38,661 nt of DNA from assembly GCA_964500015.1 (NCBI GenBank), contig CAZCMN010000005.1, positions 1-38,661 on the forward strand, in the 5' to 3' direction. The notes beneath the pieces are model-generated. The model saw nothing but the letters and a program-made list of their open reading frames with translations. It did not search any database and was not told where the DNA came from. Below are positions 31,071-38,661 of the stretch, in pieces (positions within the stretch are counted from its first letter, which is position 1; every line of letters starts with the position of its first letter). The DNA comes from JAPLYB01 sp964500015. Its GTDB lineage: Archaea > Nanobdellota > Nanobdellia > Pacearchaeales > UBA284. The position numbers and the translations under genes were made by a program.

Positions 31071-31090
31071 TTATGAACATATGTTCATAA
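31071..31090 (-). promoter_or_regulatory. Palindromic operator upstream of the Gly-rich operon
   Basis: TTATGAACATATGTTCATAA is a perfect 20-bp palindrome containing the 16-bp core seen at the DUF134 promoter. It lies directly downstream of a TATA box (31094-31100), where a bound repressor would block the start site. Confidence 0.7.
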
Positions 31091-31115
31091 CTATTTAAAT
31101 GTTTCGGTTAGATAA

Positions 31116-31150
31116 CTTTTGAAGAACTAGAGAAGATAAGCGGATAAATC
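31116..31150 (+). pseudogene. Right copy of the 35-bp repeat: relic of a surface-protein gene 3' end
   Basis: The sequence would encode FEELEKISG plus a stop, exactly the C-terminus of the surface protein 942 bp upstream, but no open frame leads into it. The differences from the left copy are three silent third-position transitions. This suggests a remnant of a second gene copy or a paralogue. Confidence 0.55.
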
Positions 31151-31183
31151 TTAGAGAAAGAGTTATAAATCTTATAATTATCA

Positions 31184-31267
31184 ATGTTTTTGGGAAAAGA
31201 TAGTTATTCAATGAAAAAAGGGGGCAAAATGTTGATTAGAGAGAATAGGTTCCTAAAGGTTTTTTAA
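31184..31267 (+). CDS. Possible 27-residue ORF
   Basis: A frame MFLGKDSYSMKKGGKMLIRE plus seven residues follows TTATAAAT at about 31163-31170. The TATA-to-ATG distance (about 20 nt) is slightly short. No homology is visible; the region is otherwise an upstream spacer of the coiled-coil gene. Confidence 0.25.
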   Translation: MFLGKDSYSMKKGGKMLIRENRFLKVF

Positions 31268-31287
31268 TACAAACTTCTTGTTTATGC

Positions 31288-32469
31288 ATGGGAATTTTTG
31301 ATTTTCTAAAGAAAATATTTGAAGATGAAAAAGTTGAAGAAACTAAAAAAGAAAAAATAAATTTTTCTGAAATCGGAAACTGCATTGAAAATAAAAGAAA
31401 AGAAATTGAAATTAAGGAAAAAAAGGTATTTATCCTAATCAAAAATAGAATTAATATTTTGGGCATAGAAGTAAAGGAAAAAATAGGCCTTCTAAAAAAA
31501 GTTGACATTAATCTAAAAAAAGGTAGCGATAAAATTAAATTTACTGTAGAAGAAGGAAGAAAAAGATATATTGAATCGGTGGAATTTCTTATAACTGATT
31601 TGAATGATATGCAAGAAAATAAACCTGAAAAAATTATCTTTAATATAGATAAAATTTTTTCAGGTTTTAATAAGAATTCATATTTGGGTTATGAAAAAGC
31701 CACAATTCTGATTGGAAAGGAAATGGAGGATATAAAATCAAAATTAAAAGATTTTTCTAAAGAACTTGTAAAAATTTTTAATGAAAATAAAGACATTGTA
31801 AATTCTTCCCAAATAATTTTCTCTATTGAACTAAAGTTCAGACAATCTGAAAAGATTAAAGAAGAAGTTGAGAAAATTAATCAAGAGACATTATCTCTAG
31901 ATCGGCAGATAATTTCTAAAGAAGAACAAAACAAAAAAACTCTTGAAGAAATTGAAAGAATCGGGAAAAATCCCGAACATTTGGAATACTTGAAAAGATT
32001 AGAAAAGGTTAAATCCCTTGAAATAGACTTAGAGAAAGATATCAATACCTTAAGACAACTTATTGATTTTAGAGCTCTCAGTAGTTTTTATCATATTTTT
32101 GAGGATAAGATGAAAAGAGTAAACTCATATAAAGAGGATTTTTTGAAAAATTTTCAAAGAGATGATGGAAAAGAAATTTTGGATTTACTAAACACTGCTA
32201 AATTGTTTACTGAAAACTTTCCTATTATTATAAGAAAAATTAATAATGAAAAAGAAGAAATATTAAAAGACAAAATCCAAAACGAAAAAGACGGGGGCGT
32301 GATACAAGGGTTGTACTCAAAATCATCTAGCATAATTCTTGAGATTGATAGTCTAAAGAACGAAAAATATCAAGAAGAAAAACGAATTAAAAAATTAAAC
32401 GCAAATAAAAATGAGATTAATAGCAAAATAAAAGAAGAGATTGAGAAACTTGGAGTCTTTGTGGATTAG
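31288..32469 (+). CDS. Coiled-coil protein with amphipathic N-terminal helix
   Basis: The 393-residue protein opens with an amphipathic helix (MGIFDFLKKIFEDEK) that could bind membranes. Long charged helices follow, rich in Lys and Glu, with heptad-like stretches at about 175-240 (KIKEEVEKINQETLSL, KTLEEIERIGKN) and 325-390. It contains no Cys-rich module, signal peptide or catalytic motif. TTTTTTAATAC about 24 nt upstream suggests a leaderless transcript. It sits between surface-protein genes and may link membrane and cytosol structures, but I do not recognise it. Confidence 0.65.
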   Translation: MGIFDFLKKIFEDEKVEETKKEKINFSEIGNCIENKRKEIEIKEKKVFILIKNRINILGIEVKEKIGLLKKVDINLKKGSDKIKFTVEEGRKRYIESVEFLITDLNDMQENKPEKIIFNIDKIFSGFNKNSYLGYEKATILIGKEMEDIKSKLKDFSKELVKIFNENKDIVNSSQIIFSIELKFRQSEKIKEEVEKINQETLSLDRQIISKEEQNKKTLEEIERIGKNPEHLEYLKRLEKVKSLEIDLEKDINTLRQLIDFRALSSFYHIFEDKMKRVNSYKEDFLKNFQRDDGKEILDLLNTAKLFTENFPIIIRKINNEKEEILKDKIQNEKDGGVIQGLYSKSSSIILEIDSLKNEKYQEEKRIKKLNANKNEINSKIKEEIEKLGVFVD

Positions 32470-32624
32470 TTCTAAGTTTTTTGAGATTTAATTAAACTGA
32501 TTGGGTTTTTTATGTTCGACGCCTGGTTTTTTTAAAACTTGATTTTATCGTAAAGAAAGCTGATTTTTAGAAATATTTTTATGTAATGTGGAAACAAGCA
32601 AAAACATAAAATCTTTCTGAAGAA

Positions 32625-35297
32625 TCAATAATTAAAAGCTGGTTCAGGTTCAATTCCCTGATTGTCTTTGTTTTTAAAACCCTTGTCAATCTGCTTTTTT
32701 GTCCAGCCCTGACTTAGCAATTCTTGTTCAATTTCTGGTTTTGATTTTCCTTGCAAAAGACTAGATTGAATATAACTTACTATGTTATATTCATCTGCAG
32801 GATTTTCAAATGAATCTGAATTTGAATTTTCAGGGGAGGAACTTTTTCCTTTATTTTTCCAGATTAAGACTAATATAACTATAACAATTATTATTACTAA
32901 AATACCAACAATAATTGGAAGCAGTATGCTTGAACTACCTCCAGTTCCATTATTTCCATTATCTCCATTATCTAAGGAAAGGGAACTATATACTGGAGAA
33001 CTATAGAAATTTATTGAAGAAACTTCTGTTTTTAAGGGAATTGCTAAAGTAACTAGAAAAGTTCCAGGAGAATTAAAACCTAAAGCATTGTTAAAACCAG
33101 CATATGGTTCAATATTCTCTTTTATCTTAACCTGATTAGGAGAGATAGATGAAGGAAGTTCAAAAACAGAATAAATATCATCTTGAGAATTAGCTCTTAG
33201 TGTAAAAACAGAGATTTCTTGTTCTGAATTATCATCAAATGTAATTTTTTTAACTGTTAATCCTAATGAAAAAGAAACATCTTCCTGCCATAAACCAACA
33301 GCATTTTTTACAGCTTCTGAATCAGTATATGTTCCTGCTCCTAAATCAGATAAGTAATCTAGGTTTATTTTTTGAATATCTGGGATATATTGGCTTTCAG
33401 GAACATTTAAAGAAGTTGAAACTGAAACTGGAATTTTTAATGAATCTAAAGAAGATTTGATTGAATTTAAATCAGGATTTGCTGAATTTAACTGGTTTTG
33501 GATTAAAAATAAGGATTCATTTATCTGAGAAGAATTGTAAATTAAATTGCTATACCAAGATTCTAATGATAAAGCAGATAAACCTGAAAAGAGCTGTTTT
33601 TTCTTTAGATAAGAAGCATCTAATCCTTCTTTAGATAAAGCAGTGCTTATCTGAAAAATCTTAGTTCCAATTTTTCCTAAAGAATCTGTTGCTTTAATTA
33701 ACAAGGTATATGTTCCTGAAGAATAAATATGGTTAACTCTTGGAATAGTTGTAACTTCTTCACTTCCATCACCAAAATTCCAAGTATAATTCATAATCTG
33801 CCCTCCTTCTGAAGAGGGTATTGCAATAACAGTAAATGTTGTTGATTGTCCTGGAACAGCTGTTAAAGGAAATAATGATTGGATTGTTGGAACTGGTTCT
33901 ACTTTAAATAAGATTGAACCTAGAGAAATTGAGTTATACTGGATTCCAATCCTGTAATTTTGAGCTATTTCTTCAGGAGCGTTTATATTTATTGCTGTTA
34001 AAGGAATAGCTTGTTTTGTCAGATTGATTTTAGGTTGATTCACAAGGAGATTATAAAATGAATAAACTGTTGTTGAACTATGTCCAGGTGATTGGTATTT
34101 TAATTCTAGATCACTTAATGTAATATCTTGTGAAACTTTGGAAATAAATTTCAAGGGAATTACACATTTATTAGTGCAGTTTTCATTATATCTTGTTTTA
34201 ATGTAGGCATTAACATAATCTAATAAGTTGGTTTCTCCAATTTTTGTTTTTTCATTAAAGATTGATTCATCATCAAAAGGAGAAAATTTAGCTTCTTTAA
34301 GATAAATTTCATAATCTTCTGCATATTCTTTATCTGGGCTAGGAGTTCCATAAATGCCACAGATAGGAGAATCAGATTCTTTTTGAATATAGTATGTTGC
34401 TGATGCTTGAAGAGATAATCCTATACAAACAAAATAATCTTTTGCTTCAGGAATATAAAAACCAGTAGGTTCTTCGTCTATATAACTAGACATTTCACAT
34501 GAAGCTAAATTATAATCTTCATAATCAAAATAATCAACAGAACAGTTTCCTTTTTTGTTTCCATTTTCATCATAAATATAAAATTCTATATCCCTATCTC
34601 CGGCAGATTTTTCTCCTTCTTCTGAATCAAATTTTAATCTTGCTGCTACTTCTACTTTTCCTGTTTTATTTATAAAAATTTTCTCACAAAAAGGAGTTGT
34701 TTCTAATTCAGTTTCCATTGCTGGGCTTGAAAAACAATTGCTTGACCTTAAATCTGAACACCATTCATCTTCAGATGGCTGGGCAAATTCATAATCAATT
34801 GTTCCATCATTAAGAAGATCCATTTTTATAGGAGATTCACCGCAAACATGATCTCCATTAATATTGTTTCCAGATATTTTAAAAGTCAGGTTCAAGACTT
34901 CTGGATTCATTCCAGTAACAACTAATCCATAATATTTTTCTTCAACACCAATTGGTTCATCTATTACATTTAGGGGCGATCCTGTTGTAGAATATTTTGT
35001 CAAGCAATCTTGTGAACAAGCAAAAGTAACAGAAGAATTTGTTAAAAAATCTAGGATAGATATTTCTTTGATTATAGAATTAAAGCCTGTTTTTGAGATA
35101 GTTGCTTTTATTATATTGTCTGCTGGCTCATTTAATAAAGAAAAATTCAAGAAACCTTCAATTGTTTGATTTGGAGCATAAGTAGATTGAGTCAGGTTAA
35201 ATGCTGGGTTTCCCTGATATAAAGTTGCTTGAGAAAAATTAATTAGAGTCGATAAAGTAATAACTATTAAAGCTACTAGTAAGGTTTTGTTTTTCAT
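32625..35297 (-). CDS. PKD-domain surface protein with membrane anchor and cytoplasmic helical tail
   Basis: The 890-residue protein has a signal peptide (1-24, after SQA), a long beta-rich outer part with scattered Cys (about 25-470), a PKD domain (about 473-555: NYTWNFGDGSEEV and HIYSSGTYTLLIKATDSLG), a helical stretch and a Gly/Asn linker (NGDNGNNGTGG). The transmembrane helix (about 785-810) comes next. The cytoplasmic end has a short domain (about 835-872: IQSSLLQGKSKPEIEQELLS, then GWTKKQIDKGF) resembling UBA/SHOCT-like two-helix modules. Many N-x-S/T sequons suggest glycosylation. PKD domains mediate surface interactions; the ligand is unknown. Confidence 0.75.
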   Translation of the reverse strand: MKNKTLLVALIVITLSTLINFSQATLYQGNPAFNLTQSTYAPNQTIEGFLNFSLLNEPADNIIKATISKTGFNSIIKEISILDFLTNSSVTFACSQDCLTKYSTTGSPLNVIDEPIGVEEKYYGLVVTGMNPEVLNLTFKISGNNINGDHVCGESPIKMDLLNDGTIDYEFAQPSEDEWCSDLRSSNCFSSPAMETELETTPFCEKIFINKTGKVEVAARLKFDSEEGEKSAGDRDIEFYIYDENGNKKGNCSVDYFDYEDYNLASCEMSSYIDEEPTGFYIPEAKDYFVCIGLSLQASATYYIQKESDSPICGIYGTPSPDKEYAEDYEIYLKEAKFSPFDDESIFNEKTKIGETNLLDYVNAYIKTRYNENCTNKCVIPLKFISKVSQDITLSDLELKYQSPGHSSTTVYSFYNLLVNQPKINLTKQAIPLTAININAPEEIAQNYRIGIQYNSISLGSILFKVEPVPTIQSLFPLTAVPGQSTTFTVIAIPSSEGGQIMNYTWNFGDGSEEVTTIPRVNHIYSSGTYTLLIKATDSLGKIGTKIFQISTALSKEGLDASYLKKKQLFSGLSALSLESWYSNLIYNSSQINESLFLIQNQLNSANPDLNSIKSSLDSLKIPVSVSTSLNVPESQYIPDIQKINLDYLSDLGAGTYTDSEAVKNAVGLWQEDVSFSLGLTVKKITFDDNSEQEISVFTLRANSQDDIYSVFELPSSISPNQVKIKENIEPYAGFNNALGFNSPGTFLVTLAIPLKTEVSSINFYSSPVYSSLSLDNGDNGNNGTGGSSSILLPIIVGILVIIIVIVILVLIWKNKGKSSSPENSNSDSFENPADEYNIVSYIQSSLLQGKSKPEIEQELLSQGWTKKQIDKGFKNKDNQGIEPEPAFNY

Positions 35298-35356
35298 CTT
35301 TTTTATTTAATTGTTCAAGTCATGTGTCTTTGCTTGTTGACCTGTACCCTGAACTT

Positions 35357-37066
35357 TTACTTCTTTTTTTTCTTTATCATTAATATATAATATGCTGATA
35401 ATAAAGCCAAGACAATTAATATCTGCCATGGCATGAAAAATGGAAATTTGTTTGTCCTGAATGAGCATGCTATACATTCATTTGGTGGTTGTATTGAACA
35501 TGTTTGTTGTTGATTTGAAGGATCGCATTTTGTGCAAGTTGTTGTTTTTAATCTTGAATTTTCTTGGTTTGGACAACCTTGATCACAGGTTCCATAAGTT
35601 GAAGAACATGAACAACATTCATCTGATCCTGATGGACCTTGTGTTTCATATGTTTGTATACAATGTGCTGCACTTCCTGAGCCTTCCCATTTACATTTAC
35701 AATTTGTTCCAGAGCATTCATAATTTGCAACACTGCATCTGTCTGCTTCACAAGCTGTTTGATTATGATAATCTGAACATGTTTCAGGACCTTGTTCTTG
35801 CAAGAAACAATGTTTACAAAATGTTTTATAAGGATCTTCACCTGGCAAGCCAATTGGTTTATCCCAGTAACAGCCATTTAGGGTATGACAGATTGTGTTA
35901 TTAGCTTTGCCTTTAGTATTACATTCTTCTATGGTCACGGTTTTTTTACATGTTCCCGGGGTACTACTTTGATAGCAACTGTAACCTTGACGAATTTGAC
36001 AACAATCTATAGGATAATACGTACAATCCTCTAGCCAGAATCCTTCATTATTAATATTCTTTTTACAATATCTATAGGGAGATGAGGTTTCACAAGAACC
36101 ACATTGTGTTTCAACACCATTAGATTCACAGGTGCATTCTACTGGTGGAGAAGGTTTATCTGCAAATTTAATTGTTCCGAATAAGCCAGACTTTAATCCT
36201 ATTAAAATGTTGCTTGAGTTGTATAATAAAGCTGTATTTAATCCAACTTCTTTTCCTGCACAATTTTCAGAAACAACAACACTCCAATTTCCAAGAATAA
36301 CATTCCCAGTTATTTTGGGAGTTTCATTGATTAGAACAGGATAACATTCAGAGTCTGGGTTTATTATAATAGCCCCTGTAATAGTTGAAGTCTCTTCTCC
36401 AATATCTTTAAAATTTTTAATAATCATCTTTTTTATGTTGGGACATTTTATTGCTGCACTTTCAACTGTTATTTTCATCTGTATTATTTCAGAGTCGTTG
36501 CAGATATTATCATCCCCGCAGAACTTTATTATTGATGCGCTTGTTATTTTGCATGGAAGTTCTTGAGGTATTGTTGGTGTGAATCTGAATGGTGCATTTG
36601 AAGCAGTTATTTGTCCAACTGAATTAACTGCAACAACTTTCCAAAAATATGTCTTTGATGGTTCTAGAATGTTTAAAGGAAGGGTGAAGTAGTTATTACT
36701 GCCTACGTTTCTAAGAAATTTATAAGGGGGAGTAAATGAGGATTCATTATCAATATAAATATGATAAGAGGTTGCACCTTCTGAAACAGTCCAATTAAAG
36801 TAAGGAGTTAGATTTGTAACAGAATTATTTTTAGGAAAATCCAGCATAAATGGCCCTACACCTTGGCAGTCAAGATCTGCACATACTCCAGAACAAACTG
36901 GCGAATTTCCCGATGAATCTTTAAAATTTTCGGGGCATATGCTATCTTTTTGGCCGCAAGAATGTATTTCATTTGATAAATTAATGTAATTGCATTCTGC
37001 TAAAACATTTTGTAGAACTAAACAAATGCCTAATACCAGGAAAAAAGATAAGATTATTTTTTTCAT
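35357..37066 (-). CDS. Fn3-like and Cys-rich membrane-anchored surface protein
   Basis: The 569-residue protein has a signal peptide (1-23, after LA), a short Cys-containing segment, and an Fn3-like domain at about 82-166 (FNWTVSEGATSYHIYIDNES, TYFWKVVAVNS). A second beta domain with paired Cys follows, then a Cys-rich region (about 310-535) including a C-x-W-D motif (GCYWD) like those in the 1199-residue protein. A C-terminal transmembrane helix (FFMPWQILIVLALLSAYYILM) is followed only by five Lys. It lies 16 bases downstream of the beta-helix protein gene on the same strand, so both may share a transcript. Confidence 0.75.
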   Translation of the reverse strand: MKKIILSFFLVLGICLVLQNVLAECNYINLSNEIHSCGQKDSICPENFKDSSGNSPVCSGVCADLDCQGVGPFMLDFPKNNSVTNLTPYFNWTVSEGATSYHIYIDNESSFTPPYKFLRNVGSNNYFTLPLNILEPSKTYFWKVVAVNSVGQITASNAPFRFTPTIPQELPCKITSASIIKFCGDDNICNDSEIIQMKITVESAAIKCPNIKKMIIKNFKDIGEETSTITGAIIINPDSECYPVLINETPKITGNVILGNWSVVVSENCAGKEVGLNTALLYNSSNILIGLKSGLFGTIKFADKPSPPVECTCESNGVETQCGSCETSSPYRYCKKNINNEGFWLEDCTYYPIDCCQIRQGYSCYQSSTPGTCKKTVTIEECNTKGKANNTICHTLNGCYWDKPIGLPGEDPYKTFCKHCFLQEQGPETCSDYHNQTACEADRCSVANYECSGTNCKCKWEGSGSAAHCIQTYETQGPSGSDECCSCSSTYGTCDQGCPNQENSRLKTTTCTKCDPSNQQQTCSIQPPNECIACSFRTNKFPFFMPWQILIVLALLSAYYILMIKKKKK

Positions 37067-37082
37067 TTTTAAAAATAACGCT

Positions 37083-38549
37083 TCATGTTATTAAATTCCA
37101 AAGGTTTTCAAAAAATCCAGACCCGCCTCCTTTTACGACTTGGATTGGAACGAGGTAGTTTCCTGTTGAATTATGTAAGCAAAAACTATCAAATTTTCCG
37201 CCACTTCTGCTTGTTACACAGTTGTAATTTTGATTTAGATTACAGCCATATAATGGAATCTCGTTATGCATTCTAGTTAGATTAAACCATGACTTGTCTT
37301 GACATGTATCTGTAAATCTGATGTTTTTTCCATCTTTAATCAAATTACCTTTTGAAGCATCACCGATTATTTGGTAAAATAATCCAGACCCTACAGGTAC
37401 TAAAAATTGAAGATTAACTCTTGTCATGTTCCAAGCTAGATTTTGATATTCTGAACTTTGTCCAAATAATTTTTTTATATTGGCCCGACTAAAGAAAGTA
37501 AAGTTAGTTGAGAAAGAACATGTTATTTTTTTTAATCCATCATTAAAGACGCAAGGTATCTCGTACGGTAAAGAATAGATTCTAAGTTTTTTTGCATAAT
37601 AGTCTCTAAAATATACTCTAGCTCCGTTAATATTCTCACAAAAAGAACCACTTACATCCATATTAATGACAATTTCATTAGTAGATGCACAAGTATAATT
37701 GCCATTAATATCACAATCTGGTTCAACTGAGATAGAATCTACATCTACACTACAACCACATTCATAATTCTCTGTAGGTTTACAAATCTGTTGATTAATA
37801 GGATTTGTCTTAAGAGGATCAAACATGTTCCCCTTACAAGAAACAGAATTCCACCGACTGCTTAAAAGTGATAGATCATAAACATTATTTTTACAAAAAG
37901 TATTATTTATTACGTTTACTTGGTATTCACCCCTAGATGCTTGTTCTTTATACCCTACATATGCTCCAGAAACAGAATTATTTGTGATATTTACTTCAGA
38001 TGAATGATATGGAAAAGGAGTATCACTAGCTCCTGCATAAATTCCGATGGTTTGTAAATTCCTAGGAGTATCTACCTCGATTGTATTTGAAGAAATTAAA
38101 ATTGGCCCGCCTACTTGCCCAAAAAAAATCCCAAAATTAGTTTCTGATATCAGATTATTAATAATCTGAATGCCTTTAGATGCTTCAGCATATATAGTAT
38201 TATTAAAACATCTAATCTCACAATTTTTAATTGTAATATTTATACTATTAGTACCATGTCCAACCACATTAATTCCCCTTTCCTTGTAATACTGCCCTGA
38301 ATAAAGAGGGGGACAATTTCCTTCAATATAGTGTCCTTGGCAATCAAGGATAATGTTATCTCCCCTTATCATCACGCCTCTTCCAATAGAAGAACAAACT
38401 ACATCTTCTGTTAGATTATAACTGCTAGTTATCAGGCTATTGCAAGGAAAAGGATCATCAACAGCAGAAACACCACTAATCAAAAAAGCAGTTATAAATA
38501 CGAGTGTAATCAATAAGAAAATAATTCTTTTTGTTTCCTCTTTTGACAT
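37083..38549 (-). CDS. Exported beta-helix protein
   Basis: The 488-residue protein has a signal peptide (about 8-29, after SGVSA). Residues about 50-240 repeat short strands such as DNIILDCQGHYI, SINITIKNCEI, KGIQIINNLIS, SEVNITNNSVSG and YQVNVINNTFC, the N-rich pattern of right-handed parallel beta-helices (NosD/pectate-lyase fold). The remainder (about 250-488) holds a Cys-rich beta domain without a transmembrane anchor. Beta-helices often bind or cut polysaccharides, but no catalytic residue set is evident. A TATA box (GGTTTATAAAAT at about 38576-38587) lies upstream. It appears to be first in a transcript with the Fn3-like protein. Confidence 0.72.
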   Translation of the reverse strand: MSKEETKRIIFLLITLVFITAFLISGVSAVDDPFPCNSLITSSYNLTEDVVCSSIGRGVMIRGDNIILDCQGHYIEGNCPPLYSGQYYKERGINVVGHGTNSINITIKNCEIRCFNNTIYAEASKGIQIINNLISETNFGIFFGQVGGPILISSNTIEVDTPRNLQTIGIYAGASDTPFPYHSSEVNITNNSVSGAYVGYKEQASRGEYQVNVINNTFCKNNVYDLSLLSSRWNSVSCKGNMFDPLKTNPINQQICKPTENYECGCSVDVDSISVEPDCDINGNYTCASTNEIVINMDVSGSFCENINGARVYFRDYYAKKLRIYSLPYEIPCVFNDGLKKITCSFSTNFTFFSRANIKKLFGQSSEYQNLAWNMTRVNLQFLVPVGSGLFYQIIGDASKGNLIKDGKNIRFTDTCQDKSWFNLTRMHNEIPLYGCNLNQNYNCVTSRSGGKFDSFCLHNSTGNYLVPIQVVKGGGSGFFENLWNLIT

Positions 38550-38661
38550 TTTTCCTCTAGAAAGAGAGGAGATTTTATTTTATAAACCTTACTTCTTCTT
38601 GCACACTGTATGAGCCAGAGACATATGTCATGGGATAACCGAAAATTAGTTCTCATCTAAT
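38550..38661. other. Window end, promoter region only
   Basis: These bases contain the TATA box of the beta-helix gene and no gene I can support. The final 60 bases read as non-coding or the edge of a gene outside the window. Confidence 0.5.

Noticed and set aside
32510..32560. Sixth hairpin cluster (GTTCGACGCCTGG followed by a T run and ATTTTATCG)
   Set aside because: The arms do not pair convincingly; it resembles the linker sequence only.

Overview
The window is about 38.7 kb of AT-rich DNA from an archaeon, most likely a DPANN lineage close to Woesearchaeota/Pacearchaeota (inference from gene content; no rRNA gene is present). Evidence for Archaea: TATA boxes of the TTTAAA/TTTATA type lie about 25 nt upstream of many start codons, which implies leaderless mRNAs; MetAP is type 2; ArgRS, a PAC2-family protein and the OapA/OapB/OapC-type proteins are of archaeal kind; and there are many Cys-rich exported proteins with a single C-terminal membrane anchor. 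I found no tRNA, rRNA, CRISPR array or insertion sequence.

Layout. 0-5 kb: the 3' end of a Cdc48-type AAA ATPase, then a SLOG-like protein, a WalJ-like metallo-beta-lactamase-fold protein, a JAMM peptidase-like protein, a histidine phosphatase and RNase HI. This part also holds a strongly structured, unrecognised RNA with its own TATA box, a 42-residue Lys-rich protein just downstream, and four of five clusters of tandem A/T-stem hairpins. 5-20 kb is mainly housekeeping: MetAP2-GNAT; a five-gene operon (Zn ribbon, HAD, m5C methyltransferase, an orphan, a PUA-like protein); prolyl oligopeptidase; tRNA methylthiotransferase; ArgRS; PurD; PAC2. 19.4-21.6 kb carries OapC, OapB and the Era-like GTPase.

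21.7-23.3 kb: a membrane protein and a RelE-type toxin-antitoxin pair. The pair is bounded by 17-bp direct repeats and has an operator of three 10-bp-phased repeats. 23.3-38.5 kb is a cell-surface region: six exported or membrane-anchored proteins (Cys-rich modules, PKD, Fn3-like, beta-helix, one pilin-like) plus a coiled-coil protein. A DUF134/glycine-rich-protein island with two copies of one palindromic operator interrupts it. That island lies between two copies of the 3' end of the neighbouring surface-protein gene.

The most novel signals are nucleic-acid structures rather than proteins: (1) the tandem hairpin arrays, some read through as protein; (2) the structured RNA upstream of the Lys-rich protein; (3) a three-copy family of two-stem elements with a conserved AACGTTG junction and covarying stems, each 37-46 nt past a stop codon. 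The first two would be tested by covariance-model searches of related genomes, the third also by RNA 3'-end mapping.
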